DNA from: Agrobacterium tumefaciens
GTDB taxonomy: Bacteria; Pseudomonadota; Alphaproteobacteria; Rhizobiales; Rhizobiaceae
Reading direction: 5' to 3'
Assembly (NCBI RefSeq): GCF_013318015.2
Contig: NZ_CP115843.1
Location: 310,001-374,000, forward strand
DNA length: 64,000 nucleotides
The notes beneath the pieces were generated by a model. That model saw nothing but the letters and a program-made list of their open reading frames with translations. It was not told the DNA's origin and ran no database searches. The number at the start of each line of letters is the position of its first letter. The first letter of the stretch is position 1. Of this stretch, positions 44,350 through 53,378 are shown in pieces. Position numbers and translations under genes: made by a program.

Positions 44350-45285
44350 ATGTACCAGGTGTTTGAGTTTATCGACGGTCAGTTCAAGCGGCCGTTGGAG
44401 ACTTTCGTCTCGGATGGGACGTCGAACATAGCAGAATGGGTCGCTGGTCCGTTGACGGTGGCAGTGACCCTCTACGTCGTCCTCTACGGCTATCTCATCC
44501 TTCGGGGCTCGGTCCAGGAACCTATCCTTGACTTCGCCTTCCGCGCGATGAAGCTCGCGATCATAGTGATGCTGCTGAAGAACGCCGGCGAATATCAGAC
44601 CTATGTCACAAACATCTTCTTCGATGTTTTGCCACGCGAGATCGCTCAGGCGCTGAATGCAGGTACGGCGCCGAGTGCCAGCACCTTTGACAGTCTGCTC
44701 GACAAGGGCCAGGCCTCTGCGACCGATATCTGGACCAGGGCTTCCTGGCCGATTGACATCGTCACAGGTGTGGGCGGCATCATGGTGATCGGCGTCAGCT
44801 TTCTGGTGGCGGGGATCGGTTATGTTGTTTCCCTTTATGCACGGTTGGCGCTGGCGATCGTCCTGGCGATCGGGCCGATTTTCATTGCGCTTGCCATGTT
44901 TCAATCGACGCGCCGTTTTACCGAGTCCTGGATCGGGCAGCTCGCAAACTTCGTGATCCTTCAGGTCCTTGTCGTTGCCGTCGGTTCGCTTTTGATCTCC
45001 TGCCTGGACTCGAGCTTCACCGCAATCGACAGCTACAGCGACGTCCTTATGCGCCCTATTGCTTTTTGTGCCATCGGGATAGCTGCCCTGTACATATTCT
45101 ACCAGCTACCTGGCATTGCATCGGCGCTGGCGTCTGGCGGCGCCTCGCTGGTCTATGGTTACACGACCGCACGCGATGCGCATGAAGGCATGCTGGCCAG
45201 AGCAGCCTCCCACACCGGCCGGATGATCGGTCGCGGTGCTCGGTTTGCCCGCCGCGCCTTCGGATCAAGAAATGCCGGCGTATGA
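44350..45285 (+). CDS. virB6: VirB6 polytopic inner-membrane channel protein
   Basis: 311 residues from the ATG at 44350; an open frame from 44254 overlaps the EexN gene and is not used. Hydrophobic segments include VAGPLTVAVTLYVVLYGYLILRG, IVTGVGGIMVIGVSFLVAGIGYVVSLYARLALAIVLAIGPIFIAL and NFVILQVLVVAVGSLLISC, the TrbL/VirB6 arrangement. It lines the substrate path through the inner membrane. Confidence 0.88.
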   Translation: MYQVFEFIDGQFKRPLETFVSDGTSNIAEWVAGPLTVAVTLYVVLYGYLILRGSVQEPILDFAFRAMKLAIIVMLLKNAGEYQTYVTNIFFDVLPREIAQALNAGTAPSASTFDSLLDKGQASATDIWTRASWPIDIVTGVGGIMVIGVSFLVAGIGYVVSLYARLALAIVLAIGPIFIALAMFQSTRRFTESWIGQLANFVILQVLVVAVGSLLISCLDSSFTAIDSYSDVLMRPIAFCAIGIAALYIFYQLPGIASALASGGASLVYGYTTARDAHEGMLARAASHTGRMIGRGARFARRAFGSRNAGV

Positions 45286-45320
45286 CACCCAGTCCAGAAC
45301 ATTAGATAAAGGCCTGCTGA

Positions 45321-45587
45321 ATGATTAAGCCTGCCCTGTTGATCGTCTTTTCAGCCACGCTTGTCGGCTGCGCTTCGATGACCTACCCATTGCCGAACTG
45401 CGACGGCTATTCGCGCCGCCCATTGAACCGCTCGATGTGGGACTGGGAGGGCGGCAGCAAGCTGAAACAGCAGCAATCCAACACGAGTTCGTCCACGTCC
45501 CTCACACCTTTCGTAAAAGAGGCCAGCGAGACTTCCGCTTTTGCGCATCTGGACATCGACGGTTCCTATCGCCGTTGTGAGGGATGA
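45321..45587 (+). CDS. virB7: VirB7-like lipoprotein
   Basis: 88 residues. Lipobox LVGCAS after a short signal (MIKPALLIVFSATLVGC). The mature part is Ser/Asn-rich (KQQQSNTSSSTSLTPF) with a second Cys near the C-terminus. Its place between virB6 and virB8 and its lipobox fit VirB7, which anchors the outer-membrane ring with VirB9. Longer than Agrobacterium VirB7, so assignment is by position. Confidence 0.7.
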   Translation: MIKPALLIVFSATLVGCASMTYPLPNCDGYSRRPLNRSMWDWEGGSKLKQQQSNTSSSTSLTPFVKEASETSAFAHLDIDGSYRRCEG

Positions 45588-45590
45588 AAC

Positions 45591-46262
45591 ATGGTGACGA
45601 CAGATAATCTCAAGAGCTACTTCGACAAAGCACGTCGTTTCGACCAGGACCGGATGATCCAGGTCGAGCGATCGAACAGGATTGCCTGGTCGATCGCCAT
45701 AGTTTCAGGCATTGTCGCCGCTGTAGCCGTCTTCGCGGTCGCGTGTCTCACACCCCTCAAGACGGTTGAACCCTTTGTGGTGCGCGTCGACAATTCGACC
45801 GGCATTGTCGACGTCGTGTCAGCGCTGACATCGACGGCTGGCACCTACGATGAGGCGGTGACGAAATATTTCGCTGCAAAATATGTCCGGGCCCGCGAGG
45901 GTTACGTCTGGAGTGAAGCACAGGAAAATTTCCGCACCATCGCCCTCTTGTCGACGCAAGCGGAGCAAACGCGTTTCGCGGCCCTCTACCGTGGCAGCAA
46001 CCCGCAATCGCCCCAGAATACTTATGGTCGCGGGGCTACAGCAAGGATCGATATCGCCTCAATCTCCCTCATCAATCAGAATGTCGTTTCCGTACGCTAC
46101 ATGCGAACCATCACGCGTGGCGAGGAAGTACGAACGACCCATTGGGTTGCGTCGATCACCTATTCCTACGCGAACGCTCCGATGTCCTCGACGGACCGGC
46201 TCGTAAACCCGCTCGGTTTCGTCGTCAGCGAGTATCGCGCTGATCCGGAGGAGGTGAGATGA
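45591..46262 (+). CDS. virB8: VirB8 assembly factor
   Basis: 223 residues: short cytoplasmic tail, one membrane helix (IAWSIAIVSGIVAAVAVFAVACLTPL), then the NTF2-like periplasmic domain (VEPFVVRVDNSTGIVDVVSAL, YVRAREGYVWSEAQENFRTIALLST). Stop overlaps virB9 start by 4 bases. VirB8 nucleates assembly of the inner-membrane complex. Confidence 0.9.
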   Translation: MVTTDNLKSYFDKARRFDQDRMIQVERSNRIAWSIAIVSGIVAAVAVFAVACLTPLKTVEPFVVRVDNSTGIVDVVSALTSTAGTYDEAVTKYFAAKYVRAREGYVWSEAQENFRTIALLSTQAEQTRFAALYRGSNPQSPQNTYGRGATARIDIASISLINQNVVSVRYMRTITRGEEVRTTHWVASITYSYANAPMSSTDRLVNPLGFVVSEYRADPEEVR

Positions 46263-47113
46263 TGCGCATCCCTCGAATTCCTGCACTCATCGTGACCCTT
46301 TCGATGTCGCCGGCGTTTGCGCTTGAGATACCCCGAGGTGCCTCGCAAGACAGTCGTATCCGGTTCGTGAACTACCAACCCTACAATATCACGCGGGTGG
46401 TCGGCACTCTGCGGTCATCCGTACAGGTCGAGTTCGCGGCGGACGAGGAAATCGCCCATGTCGCGCTCGGCAACAGCGTCGCCTGGGAAGTTGCGCCGGC
46501 CGGCAACATCCTGTTCCTGAAGCCACGCGAGAGCCAGCCGGTGACGAATATTTCCGTGGTTACGACGCGCAGGGACGGCTCGACCCGCAGCTACCAGATG
46601 GAACTGACGGCGCGCGATGGCTCCGTAGAGGCTGGCCAAAACACCTACTTCTACGTGAAGTACAGGTATCCAGGCGATGACGCCGAGCTTCGCCGCCAGC
46701 AGGCAGCGTCGAGGGCTCTCGCGGCCCAGGCGAAGGACGCCGACAATGTGCTGGCGCTTCACGAAGCCTATGGCCCTCGAAACTGGCGCTATTCTTCTCA
46801 GGGATCGCAGGCACTGGAGCCGCAAAGCGTCTACGACAACGGCAAGATTACAACGTTCGCCTTTGTGGGTAACCAGGAAATGCCCGCGATCTATATGGAG
46901 AACTCCGACGGCTCCGAAAGCCTTGTTCCGAAGTCGGTCGATGGAGATCTAGTGATGGTGCACGCGATCAGCCACAAGTTCATCTTGCGTCGGGGCAAGG
47001 ATGTGCTCTGCGTCTTCAACGAAGCCTACGACCGCGTCGGTATCAATCCTGACACCAACACAACGTCTCCTTCGGTGGAGCGCGTCGTGAAGCGCGACGT
47101 TACCGGGCGATAG
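46259..47113 (+). CDS. virB9: VirB9 outer-membrane ring protein
   Basis: 284 residues. Signal peptide (ALIVTLSMSPAFA), an N-terminal beta domain (RIRFVNYQPYNITRVVGTLRSSVQVEF) and the CagX-type C-terminal domain (VYDNGKITTFAFVGNQEMPAIYMENSDGSESL and DRVGINPDT). It joins VirB7 and VirB10 in the outer-membrane core. Two ATG codons in tandem (46259 and 46262) are possible starts. Confidence 0.9.
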   Translation: MMRIPRIPALIVTLSMSPAFALEIPRGASQDSRIRFVNYQPYNITRVVGTLRSSVQVEFAADEEIAHVALGNSVAWEVAPAGNILFLKPRESQPVTNISVVTTRRDGSTRSYQMELTARDGSVEAGQNTYFYVKYRYPGDDAELRRQQAASRALAAQAKDADNVLALHEAYGPRNWRYSSQGSQALEPQSVYDNGKITTFAFVGNQEMPAIYMENSDGSESLVPKSVDGDLVMVHAISHKFILRRGKDVLCVFNEAYDRVGINPDTNTTSPSVERVVKRDVTGR

Positions 47114-47127
47114 GGAAGGGAACAGTC

Positions 47128-48300
47128 ATGGCTCAGGAAGACGAGGATCGCATCCCCGGAGAGCGTGCCGAAACCGTCACCAGTCGTCAGATCGACAACA
47201 GCCCTCTCTTGAAACGCGGCGCTGTTGCCATTGCGATCATCGCGTTTGTCAGCTTCGCGCTTTGGTCGACGACGGGAAAGAAGGGAAGGGATGAAAATCT
47301 TCAGCCCGAACGGATCATTATTCGTCAGACGACCCCCTTCGAGGCCGCAAAAGAGAAAGTTGAACCGGACCAGGCGCTCCCTGAAGTAAAATTGCCAACG
47401 CCTGTCGTCGAACCGGTCATTGAAGAGCAGGATAAGCTGCTCGATTCCGCCCGCCGCGCGCCCGTGATGGCCTTCAGTGGAGGGCAGAGGAATCGGAAAG
47501 AGCTGAGGGAAAGCGACAGCTCTTATCCTTCCGACAACAGTAATTTCGTGCCGCTCGACAACAATATGTCTGTTCAGAACCAGCAAAACAATGAGCAGCA
47601 GCGTTTCGATGGCCTGCTGCGGCCAACGCGGCTTGAAGGCTCAAGGGCCGGTACACTCGGAAACCGCAATTTCATCGTCGCGATGGGAACGTCCATTCCC
47701 TGCGTTCTTGAAACCGCGTTAGCATCCGACCAGCCGGGATTTACCACTTGTGTGATCAACCGCGATGTTCTCTCTGACAATGGCAGGGTGGTCTTGATGG
47801 AAAAGGGCACGCAGGTTGTCGGCGAATATCGTGGAGGGCTTCAACGCGGGCAAAAGCGCCTGTTCATTCTCTGGAATCGCGCGAAAACGCCGAAGGGCGT
47901 TGTCGTCACTCTCGCATCACCAGCAACCGACGCACTTGGTCGTGCCGGTGTCGACGGCCATGTCGACACCCATTGGTGGGAGCGGTTCGGCAGCGCTCTT
48001 CTGCTTTCCATTCTCGGGGACGCGACGAACTATGCAAGCAGTCGGCTGCAGGACAGCGATGTCGACGCGCAAAAAACAACGAGTGCCAGTCAACAGGCGG
48101 CCGCCATCGCGGTCGAGCAGTCCATCAATATCCCGCCGACACTCAATAAGCACCAAGGTGAACCGGTTTCGATCTTTGTCGCTCGCGATCTCGACTTTTC
48201 CGGCATCTACGGTCTTCGGGTGACCGAACCCAGAAACCGCGTTTTCGATCGTGCAGTCCTGGGGGATTTCGCGCCACGATCGACGCTCCTAACGAAATAG
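47128..48300 (+). CDS. virB10: VirB10 core-complex protein
   Basis: 390 residues: cytoplasmic tail, one helix (AVAIAIIAFVSFALWSTTG), a charged and Pro-containing linker, then the TrbI barrel from about residue 160 (GTSIPCVLETALASDQPGFTTCVINRDVLSDNGRVVLMEKGTQVVGEYRGGLQRGQKRLFILW). It spans both membranes and senses ATP use by the ATPases. It ends 8 bases before virB11. Confidence 0.92.
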   Translation: MAQEDEDRIPGERAETVTSRQIDNSPLLKRGAVAIAIIAFVSFALWSTTGKKGRDENLQPERIIIRQTTPFEAAKEKVEPDQALPEVKLPTPVVEPVIEEQDKLLDSARRAPVMAFSGGQRNRKELRESDSSYPSDNSNFVPLDNNMSVQNQQNNEQQRFDGLLRPTRLEGSRAGTLGNRNFIVAMGTSIPCVLETALASDQPGFTTCVINRDVLSDNGRVVLMEKGTQVVGEYRGGLQRGQKRLFILWNRAKTPKGVVVTLASPATDALGRAGVDGHVDTHWWERFGSALLLSILGDATNYASSRLQDSDVDAQKTTSASQQAAAIAVEQSINIPPTLNKHQGEPVSIFVARDLDFSGIYGLRVTEPRNRVFDRAVLGDFAPRSTLLTK

Positions 48301-48308
48301 GGCGCGAA

Positions 48309-49319
48309 ATGGCAGAGAGGCAGGACTCGGCTGTCGTCAGCGAGCTGATGAAACCGTTTTCGACATTCCTTCAGGACAAGTCTCTCCTAGAGGTGATCGT
48401 CAATCGGCCCGGGCAGGTGTTGACGGAAGGTCCCGGTGGGTGGCGGACCTATGAAATGCCTGAACTGACCTTCGAAAAGCTCATGCGTCTCGCCCGGGCA
48501 GTCGCAAGTTTTTCCCATCAGTCGATTGATGAGACGCGTCCAATATTGTCGGCGACGCTACCCGGGAACGAACGAATCCAGATCGTCATCCCCCCGGCGA
48601 CCATCAATGACACTGTCAGCATGACAATCCGCAAGCCTTCCTCGGTCGACTTCAGTCTTGATGATCTGGAGGAAAAGGGATTTTTCCAGACAGCGTGCGC
48701 AGCGACCAGTACCTCCTCCTCCGCGCAGGATGAGGAACTGTGTGAAACATATCGTGCCGGCCGTTTTAAGGATTTCCTGCGGCAGGCCGTCATCGCTCGA
48801 AAAAACATCATCATTTCTGGCGCCACAGGTTCGGCGAAAACGACGCTTTCCAAAGCATTGATCAAGCATATTCCCGAAAACGAGAGGGTCATTTCAATCG
48901 AGGACACTCCCGAGCTCGTTATCTCACAACCGAACCATGTGCGCTTGTTCTACTCGAAAGGAGGGCAGGGGCTTTCGCGTGCCGGACCGAAAGAGCTTCT
49001 CGAATCCTGTCTTCGTATGCGGCCGGATAGGATTCTGCTTCAGGAGCTTCGCGATGGGACGGCCTTTTATTATATCCGGAACGTGAATTCAGGCCATCCT
49101 GGCTCAATAACCACGGTCCATGCGAACTCGGCCGAATTGGCTTTTGAGCAACTGGTCCTGCTCGTTAAGGAGTCGGAGGGCGGCGCAGGCCTGGACCGGG
49201 CCGACATCGTGGGTTTTTTGAAGGCGAGTATAGATATCGTTGCTCAGTGCAGGCGACACAAAGGAAACTTTCGGCTGTCTGAGGTGTATTTCAGGAGTGC
49301 GTGTAGAGCCACGGAATAG
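48309..49319 (+). CDS. virB11: VirB11 hexameric ATPase with variant P-loop
   Basis: 336 residues with the VirB11/TrbB fold: NTD SLLEVIVNRPGQVLTEGPGGW, P-loop region SGATGSAKTTLSKALI, Asp box EDTPEL, Walker B RILLQELRDG and the His box GHPGSITTVHA. In the P-loop the consensus Gly before Lys177 is Ala176 (GSAKT where GSGKT is expected), read directly from GCG at 48834-48836. It normally toggles VirB4 between pilus building and transfer. It is the last gene of the operon; no VirD4 follows. Confidence 0.9.
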   Translation: MAERQDSAVVSELMKPFSTFLQDKSLLEVIVNRPGQVLTEGPGGWRTYEMPELTFEKLMRLARAVASFSHQSIDETRPILSATLPGNERIQIVIPPATINDTVSMTIRKPSSVDFSLDDLEEKGFFQTACAATSTSSSAQDEELCETYRAGRFKDFLRQAVIARKNIIISGATGSAKTTLSKALIKHIPENERVISIEDTPELVISQPNHVRLFYSKGGQGLSRAGPKELLESCLRMRPDRILLQELRDGTAFYYIRNVNSGHPGSITTVHANSAELAFEQLVLLVKESEGGAGLDRADIVGFLKASIDIVAQCRRHKGNFRLSEVYFRSACRATE

Positions 49320-49661
49320 CAAACTGAGCGACTTACGGAGTTCCGAGGTGCGGATTGTGGTCCTGATGTTTCTTGTTGGGTGTGTCTCCGTAAAGAGCGC
49401 CGAAAGCAGCACGGTAACCGTGTAAGTCGATAAGCGTAGTACACCTTAAGACAACTCTGACGTATGCCTGCAAGATCCTCGTTGTCACTCATCCATGGAG
49501 TGTCGATCACAGATCAGGCGACAGCGGACAATATGCGGTCGGACAACCGCTTACAATACATCAAGAAAACAGTCTAAAGCGGCGAGGAATCTTGACTGGC
49601 CAGCCAGTCCAATCCAGTGAAGCCATCCATAACGTTACCAGCCTCATGCGCCGGGGCGAAT
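49320..49661. other. Convergent intergenic region with a small palindrome
   Basis: No gene in these 342 bases between virB11 and the ArsR gene. GACTGGC-CA-GCCAGTC is a perfect palindrome at 49594-49609. A GGGCGA/TCGCCC hairpin at 49654-49670 overlaps the ArsR stop. Either may end transcription of the two facing units, but neither has a T-run. Confidence 0.4.
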
Positions 49662-50009
49662 TTATCGCCCGCTTGGCGCAGCAGCCGGAGACACAGGCGG
49701 CTGCTCGCGGAAAATCGCTTCCAAAGTAGCTAAAATACGCCGCACGGCATCGGAATGGCTGAAATAGTAGATCACCTGCGCTTCACGGCGGGTTTGTACG
49801 ACGTTTGCATTGCGCAGCTTGGCGAGGTGTTGCGACAAGGCTGATTGGCTGAGGCCAACCCGGTGTGCCAGCTCACCAACCGGAATTTCGGCGTCAACGA
49901 GAATCCGCAGTATTGCGAGCCTTTTCGGGTTTTCCATCGCCGCTAAAAGCTTGGAGGCCGAAATAATTGATTGCTCATCCAGACATCTCTGTATCAAATC
50001 CGTATCCAA
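49662..50009 (-). CDS. ArsR-family regulator
   Basis: 115 residues. Winged helix: ISASKLLAAMENPKRLAILRILVDAEIPVGELAHRVGLSQSALSQHLAKLRNANVVQTRREAQVIYYFSHSDAVRRIL. No CxC metal motif (the only Cys is near the N-terminus), so it is probably a BigR/NolR-like or metabolite-responsive member rather than a metal sensor. It stands alone, convergent with virB11. Confidence 0.85.
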   Translation of the reverse strand: MDTDLIQRCLDEQSIISASKLLAAMENPKRLAILRILVDAEIPVGELAHRVGLSQSALSQHLAKLRNANVVQTRREAQVIYYFSHSDAVRRILATLEAIFREQPPVSPAAAPSGR

Positions 50010-50467
50010 ACCACTTTATGTCGCGGACGTTTAGGCCATAATCCTTGGCTAAGCCATTCGACGTGAACCTTTTTTAGAGGTTTAGAGCCGCGACCGGTAA
50101 GGCGCCAATGTTTATAATTAAGAATAGTCGAAAACTCTCACTCTCAAAAGGCGCGTGAAGCCGATGAGCCACCTGTAAAGTGCAGGTGTGTTTCTGAGGT
50201 GCAATTTTTTTGCGACTATTGCCAGCGTGCCGTACAAATGTCCTCTGAACCGTTCACTAGACATTGAGAACGTCTTCCGCAACGCAGAGGCTGATTGCAA
50301 GCATGACTGATTACGACCGAAATGGAGCAATACCCTTGGTTGATTCCCAGATCTAAATGATGCCGCACCGTTGGTTATTATAGGGACATATGATGCCATT
50401 TCAGGTGATTTGAGTTGGTACCTAATGCGCTTTTTATCACGTCAACCTGTGTTGGGATGTGCGGGAA
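50010..50467. other. AT-rich intergenic region upstream of the AraC gene
   Basis: 458 bases with lower GC than the flanks. A 93-codon minus-strand frame at 50118-50399 has no family resemblance or clear ribosome-binding site and was not called. The upstream ends of two divergent regulators lie here, so both promoters are expected within it. Confidence 0.4.
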
Positions 50468-51427
50468 ATGTCGGACGGTCTGTACAAAAAGCTCAAGATC
50501 TCGTCGAGAGATATTGGGGAAGTCGAAGAGTATCTGAGTGAGGCGTATGCTCCCGTCGCTGTCATGCCACTGGGCTCACACGACAACTACGGGGTCACCG
50601 GTCAACTGGCCGTAATCGATGAAGTATTCTTCGAATGGTCGGCGACGATAGGCTCGTATCGCGTTACTCCCATTGCGATGTTCGACGCTGTTCTGTTTAA
50701 TTTCGCGAGCAAGGGAGCGACCGAATATGACTTCCGGGGTGAAAGGCTATCGATTGCGGCTAATCAGGTCATTGGCTACCGGCACGCCGATAGCGTGGAT
50801 GTCCTTGATGGTAGCGAACATTCAACAGTCGTTATCTCAGACGCTCTATTATCAAGACGCATGTCGATATTGCTCGATCGGCCTGTGGTTCAGCCGATCG
50901 AATTTAGCAAACGCGCTCTGGATCATGGCAAACTCGAAGGGCTTCCGGCTCTTGTTCAAATGCTGAACGGTTCACCGTTACAAGGAATTGCCAGGTCATT
51001 GAATAAGCAGTCTCCGAGTATGGGTAATCTGATCGTTGACAGTTTTCTTCTAAACTATCCGAACAACTACACGCAAAAACTTGAGGCGCCTGTGCCCGTC
51101 ATTGCTCCACGACAAGTCCGTCGAGCGATTGATTATATCCATGCGCACCCAGCGGCTAGAAGCTCTCCTGAACTCTTGGCGGGCCTGAGCGGGGTCAGTG
51201 TTCGTTCTTTGCAATATTCCTTTTTGAACTGCGTGGGACAAACAATAAGTGAGTATCAGCTTGCTCTGCGCCTTCAAAAAGCTCGCCACGAGATCGATCG
51301 GAATACGGATCGGTCCGTAAAGGAGATTTCTCAGGCGTGGGGATTTGCAACCCAAAGTGCCTTCACCCAGAGCTTCAAAAAAGCATTTGGGGTCAGCCCA
51401 TCTCAACACCGGAAGGGCGAACTTTAG
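50468..51427 (+). CDS. AraC-family regulator
   Basis: 319 residues from the ATG at 50468; an in-frame GTG at 50459 is an alternative. The C-terminal third holds the double helix-turn-helix: RRAIDYIHAHPAARSSPELLAGLSGVSVRSLQYSFLNCVGQTISEYQLALRLQKARHEI and SVKEISQAWGFATQSAFTQSFKKAFGVSPSQHRK. The N-terminal domain resembles the AraC-binding-like domain of NdmR/FeaR types. No operon partner is obvious. Confidence 0.86.
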   Translation: MSDGLYKKLKISSRDIGEVEEYLSEAYAPVAVMPLGSHDNYGVTGQLAVIDEVFFEWSATIGSYRVTPIAMFDAVLFNFASKGATEYDFRGERLSIAANQVIGYRHADSVDVLDGSEHSTVVISDALLSRRMSILLDRPVVQPIEFSKRALDHGKLEGLPALVQMLNGSPLQGIARSLNKQSPSMGNLIVDSFLLNYPNNYTQKLEAPVPVIAPRQVRRAIDYIHAHPAARSSPELLAGLSGVSVRSLQYSFLNCVGQTISEYQLALRLQKARHEIDRNTDRSVKEISQAWGFATQSAFTQSFKKAFGVSPSQHRKGEL

Positions 51428-51479
51428 GCGCTGGATCGTCCATGGCATTTATCCGCCTCGTTTTTCGGCGTGGCAATGG

Positions 51480-51736
51480 CGTTGCAGGATGTGTGACATC
51501 AGTCAAGCATAACCATCTGAGCCGCCACCTGCTCCTCGAACAACTTCGCGAAAGAGGTGATGGGTGCCGAAACGATTGCGCTTCTAGTAGCTCATTCAGA
51601 TATTCAGGTGATGTTCATTCACGTTGAAACGCAAGGCGGTATGCATGGATCGAAGCTTGCCGGCTCATTCAGGGACAGATGGCCAACCAAGCGAGTGGAA
51701 GATGAAGCTCTCTGGCATCGATTGGGATCGCAATAG
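51480..51736 (+). pseudogene. Frameshifted response-regulator receiver domain
   Basis: From about 51557 one frame reads GAETIALLVAHSDIQVMFIHVETQGGMHGSKLAGSFRDRWPTK, which aligns with the middle of rhizobial CheY-like receivers (ADEAIALLEAHSDIxVVFTDVExPG-MDGLKLAxxVRDRWP). The first part of the domain (LLLEQLRERG) is in another frame around 51521-51560, and the phospho-acceptor Asp is His-Val. The reading ends at TAG 51734-51736, short of the full domain. Read as a dead gene. Confidence 0.55.
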
Positions 51737-51840
51737 TCGCGATTACTCGCGACGTTTGAATTGTGACCTCGTCAATCGGTGGATGCGGACGGTCGCCGTC
51801 AATTTGTAAACGGGTTCTCGTATCATCCGGAATGAGGGTC

Positions 51841-52254
51841 TTAAGAGGCGTTGACCGTTAAGTCGGCCAACACCTCAAGGACGGTCAACTTGTGTGAATG
51901 CCCGTCACTGCCCTTCCACTCGATCTGCTGTCCGGGAGAAAGACCAAGAAGAGCAGCTCCAATCGGGGTAAGCACGCTGACCATTGAGCGTTCGATGTCG
52001 GCGAGGCCGGGGTAACAAAGAGTTACCGTCCTTCTGGCTCCGCCTTCCGTCAGGTAGGATACCGTCGATCCGACCGCCACTGCGTCTGCGGGGAACTGGT
52101 CATCCTCTACGACATCAGCACGCTCAAGTTCGATAAGCAACTTCTCGGCATCGTCGAGGTCGCGCCCCGGTGCCGCGAGTGCAAGGGCGGTCAGACGAGC
52201 GTGGTCAGTCTGCCGGACGATGATGGACGGCTTTGTGTAATCGGTGGTGTTCAT
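51841..52254 (-). CDS. GreA/GreB C-terminal-domain protein, Rnk-like (copy 1)
   Basis: 137 residues: an N-terminal coiled region (PSIIVRQTDHARLTALALAAPGRDLDDAEKLLIELERADVV) and the FKBP-like GreA/B C-terminal fold (AVGSTVSYLTEGGARRTVTLCYPGLADIERSMVSVLTPIGAALLGLSPGQQIEW). Rnk-type proteins bind RNA polymerase or regulate nucleoside-diphosphate kinase. It is transcribed away from a second member at 52772-53197. Confidence 0.83.
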   Translation of the reverse strand: MNTTDYTKPSIIVRQTDHARLTALALAAPGRDLDDAEKLLIELERADVVEDDQFPADAVAVGSTVSYLTEGGARRTVTLCYPGLADIERSMVSVLTPIGAALLGLSPGQQIEWKGSDGHSHKLTVLEVLADLTVNAS

Positions 52255-52771
52255 TTCATATGCCTCGTACCGCGGCCGAATAGCTGCGTTTTAAAAAGAC
52301 TGCTTGTGGAGGGTGAGGTCGCGCAATCCCGCAGGATCAAAGCCCGGGTTCAGACGCGCGACAGCAGTCTACGTCCCGGGCTAGTATCCTTCGACGGGAT
52401 ACTCTCGGCAGAGGCGAAATCTATGGAAATTGCCAATTTTCAACATGGTGCCCTAATCATGGCATGCCTGAGGGGGAAGTCAAGAAGCGCCGTGAGACGC
52501 TGCCCGGTGCTTTTGATCTCGGCAAGTGCCCTTGACTTCATGGCACCTTCCATAAATGCTAGGTTGATGTTGAACGAGAGCAAAAGACGCGCAGTGAGCG
52601 CTTTCAGGGTCTGCCCCATCGCAGGATCGTAACCGGGTCCGGCCACTGTCGCCTGCCGGATCCAGAGTGGCTACGTCAACACGTTCGCCTTACCATCTGC
52701 GGCAAGTCTCTCTTCAAACAAGTCAACGCCCTTCCTCTAGCGACAGGGTTGTTGCGCAGGTCACAATAAAC
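52255..52771. promoter_or_regulatory. Divergent region between the two Rnk-like genes
   Basis: 517 bases between two genes of the same family pointing away from each other. No coding frame in either direction looks real. Both promoters must lie here; no clear operator was found. Confidence 0.35.
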
Positions 52772-53197
52772 ATGTCTTCACTCAGCCAAACCATGCCCAT
52801 AATCGGGGCAACAGACTTTCACACACTTAGCCGCCTGACGCTCGTGGCCCTGACCAATGATTTCGACGTCGGCCCCGACTTGAGTGAGAAGCTGGAAAAC
52901 TCCTGGGTCTTGGCAGACGAACAGGTCTCGCTCGACACGGTCTGCCTAGGATCAACTGTCTCGTATGATGTAGAGGGGCAGCAACGCCAGGTTACCCTTG
53001 TTCTCCCGAATGAAGTGCTGGCAGACGCGGGCCGCTTGTCTGTATTGACGCCTGTTGGCGTGGCGCTCTTGGGCCTTAAGCCCGGGCAGAGCGGGGAGTG
53101 GAATTCTCGCGATGGACACATACATCAATTGACTGTCGTCCGGGTCGGCCGTGCCGGTTTACGACGAGCAGCCGCGGAAGCGCTCAGCCACCTCTGA
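52772..53197 (+). CDS. GreA/GreB C-terminal-domain protein, Rnk-like (copy 2)
   Basis: 141 residues from the ATG at 52772; the frame is open upstream to 52667 without domain content. N-terminal MPIIGATDFHTLSRLTLVALTNDFDVGPDLSEKLENSWVL, then the Gre fold (CLGSTVSYDVEGQQRQVTLVLPNEVLADAGRLSVLTPVGVALLGLKPGQSGEW). It is clearly related to but diverged from copy 1, mainly in the N-terminal half. Confidence 0.82.
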   Translation: MSSLSQTMPIIGATDFHTLSRLTLVALTNDFDVGPDLSEKLENSWVLADEQVSLDTVCLGSTVSYDVEGQQRQVTLVLPNEVLADAGRLSVLTPVGVALLGLKPGQSGEWNSRDGHIHQLTVVRVGRAGLRRAAAEALSHL

Positions 53198-53378
53198 ACG
53201 CGATGATATCGACGCAAGAAGGGTCTGCGGGACCGGATGTCTGCGCTTGCTTGCGCACGTTCCTCCGCCCTTTGAATGCACCAACAACATCTGTTTCGTA
53301 TGGTGCTTCAGATGTTTGGCCAACAAAAGTGGACCAAGGCTTCCCTTATCGCGGCAGCACAAGCTGTCCGGAGCAATC

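Noticed and set aside
50118..50399. A 93-codon minus-strand frame upstream of the AraC gene
   Set aside because: No family resemblance and no clear ribosome-binding site; it occupies the expected promoter region.
52440..52646. A 68-codon minus-strand frame between the Rnk-like genes
   Set aside because: Looks faintly protein-like but no start signal or known family; more likely promoter DNA.
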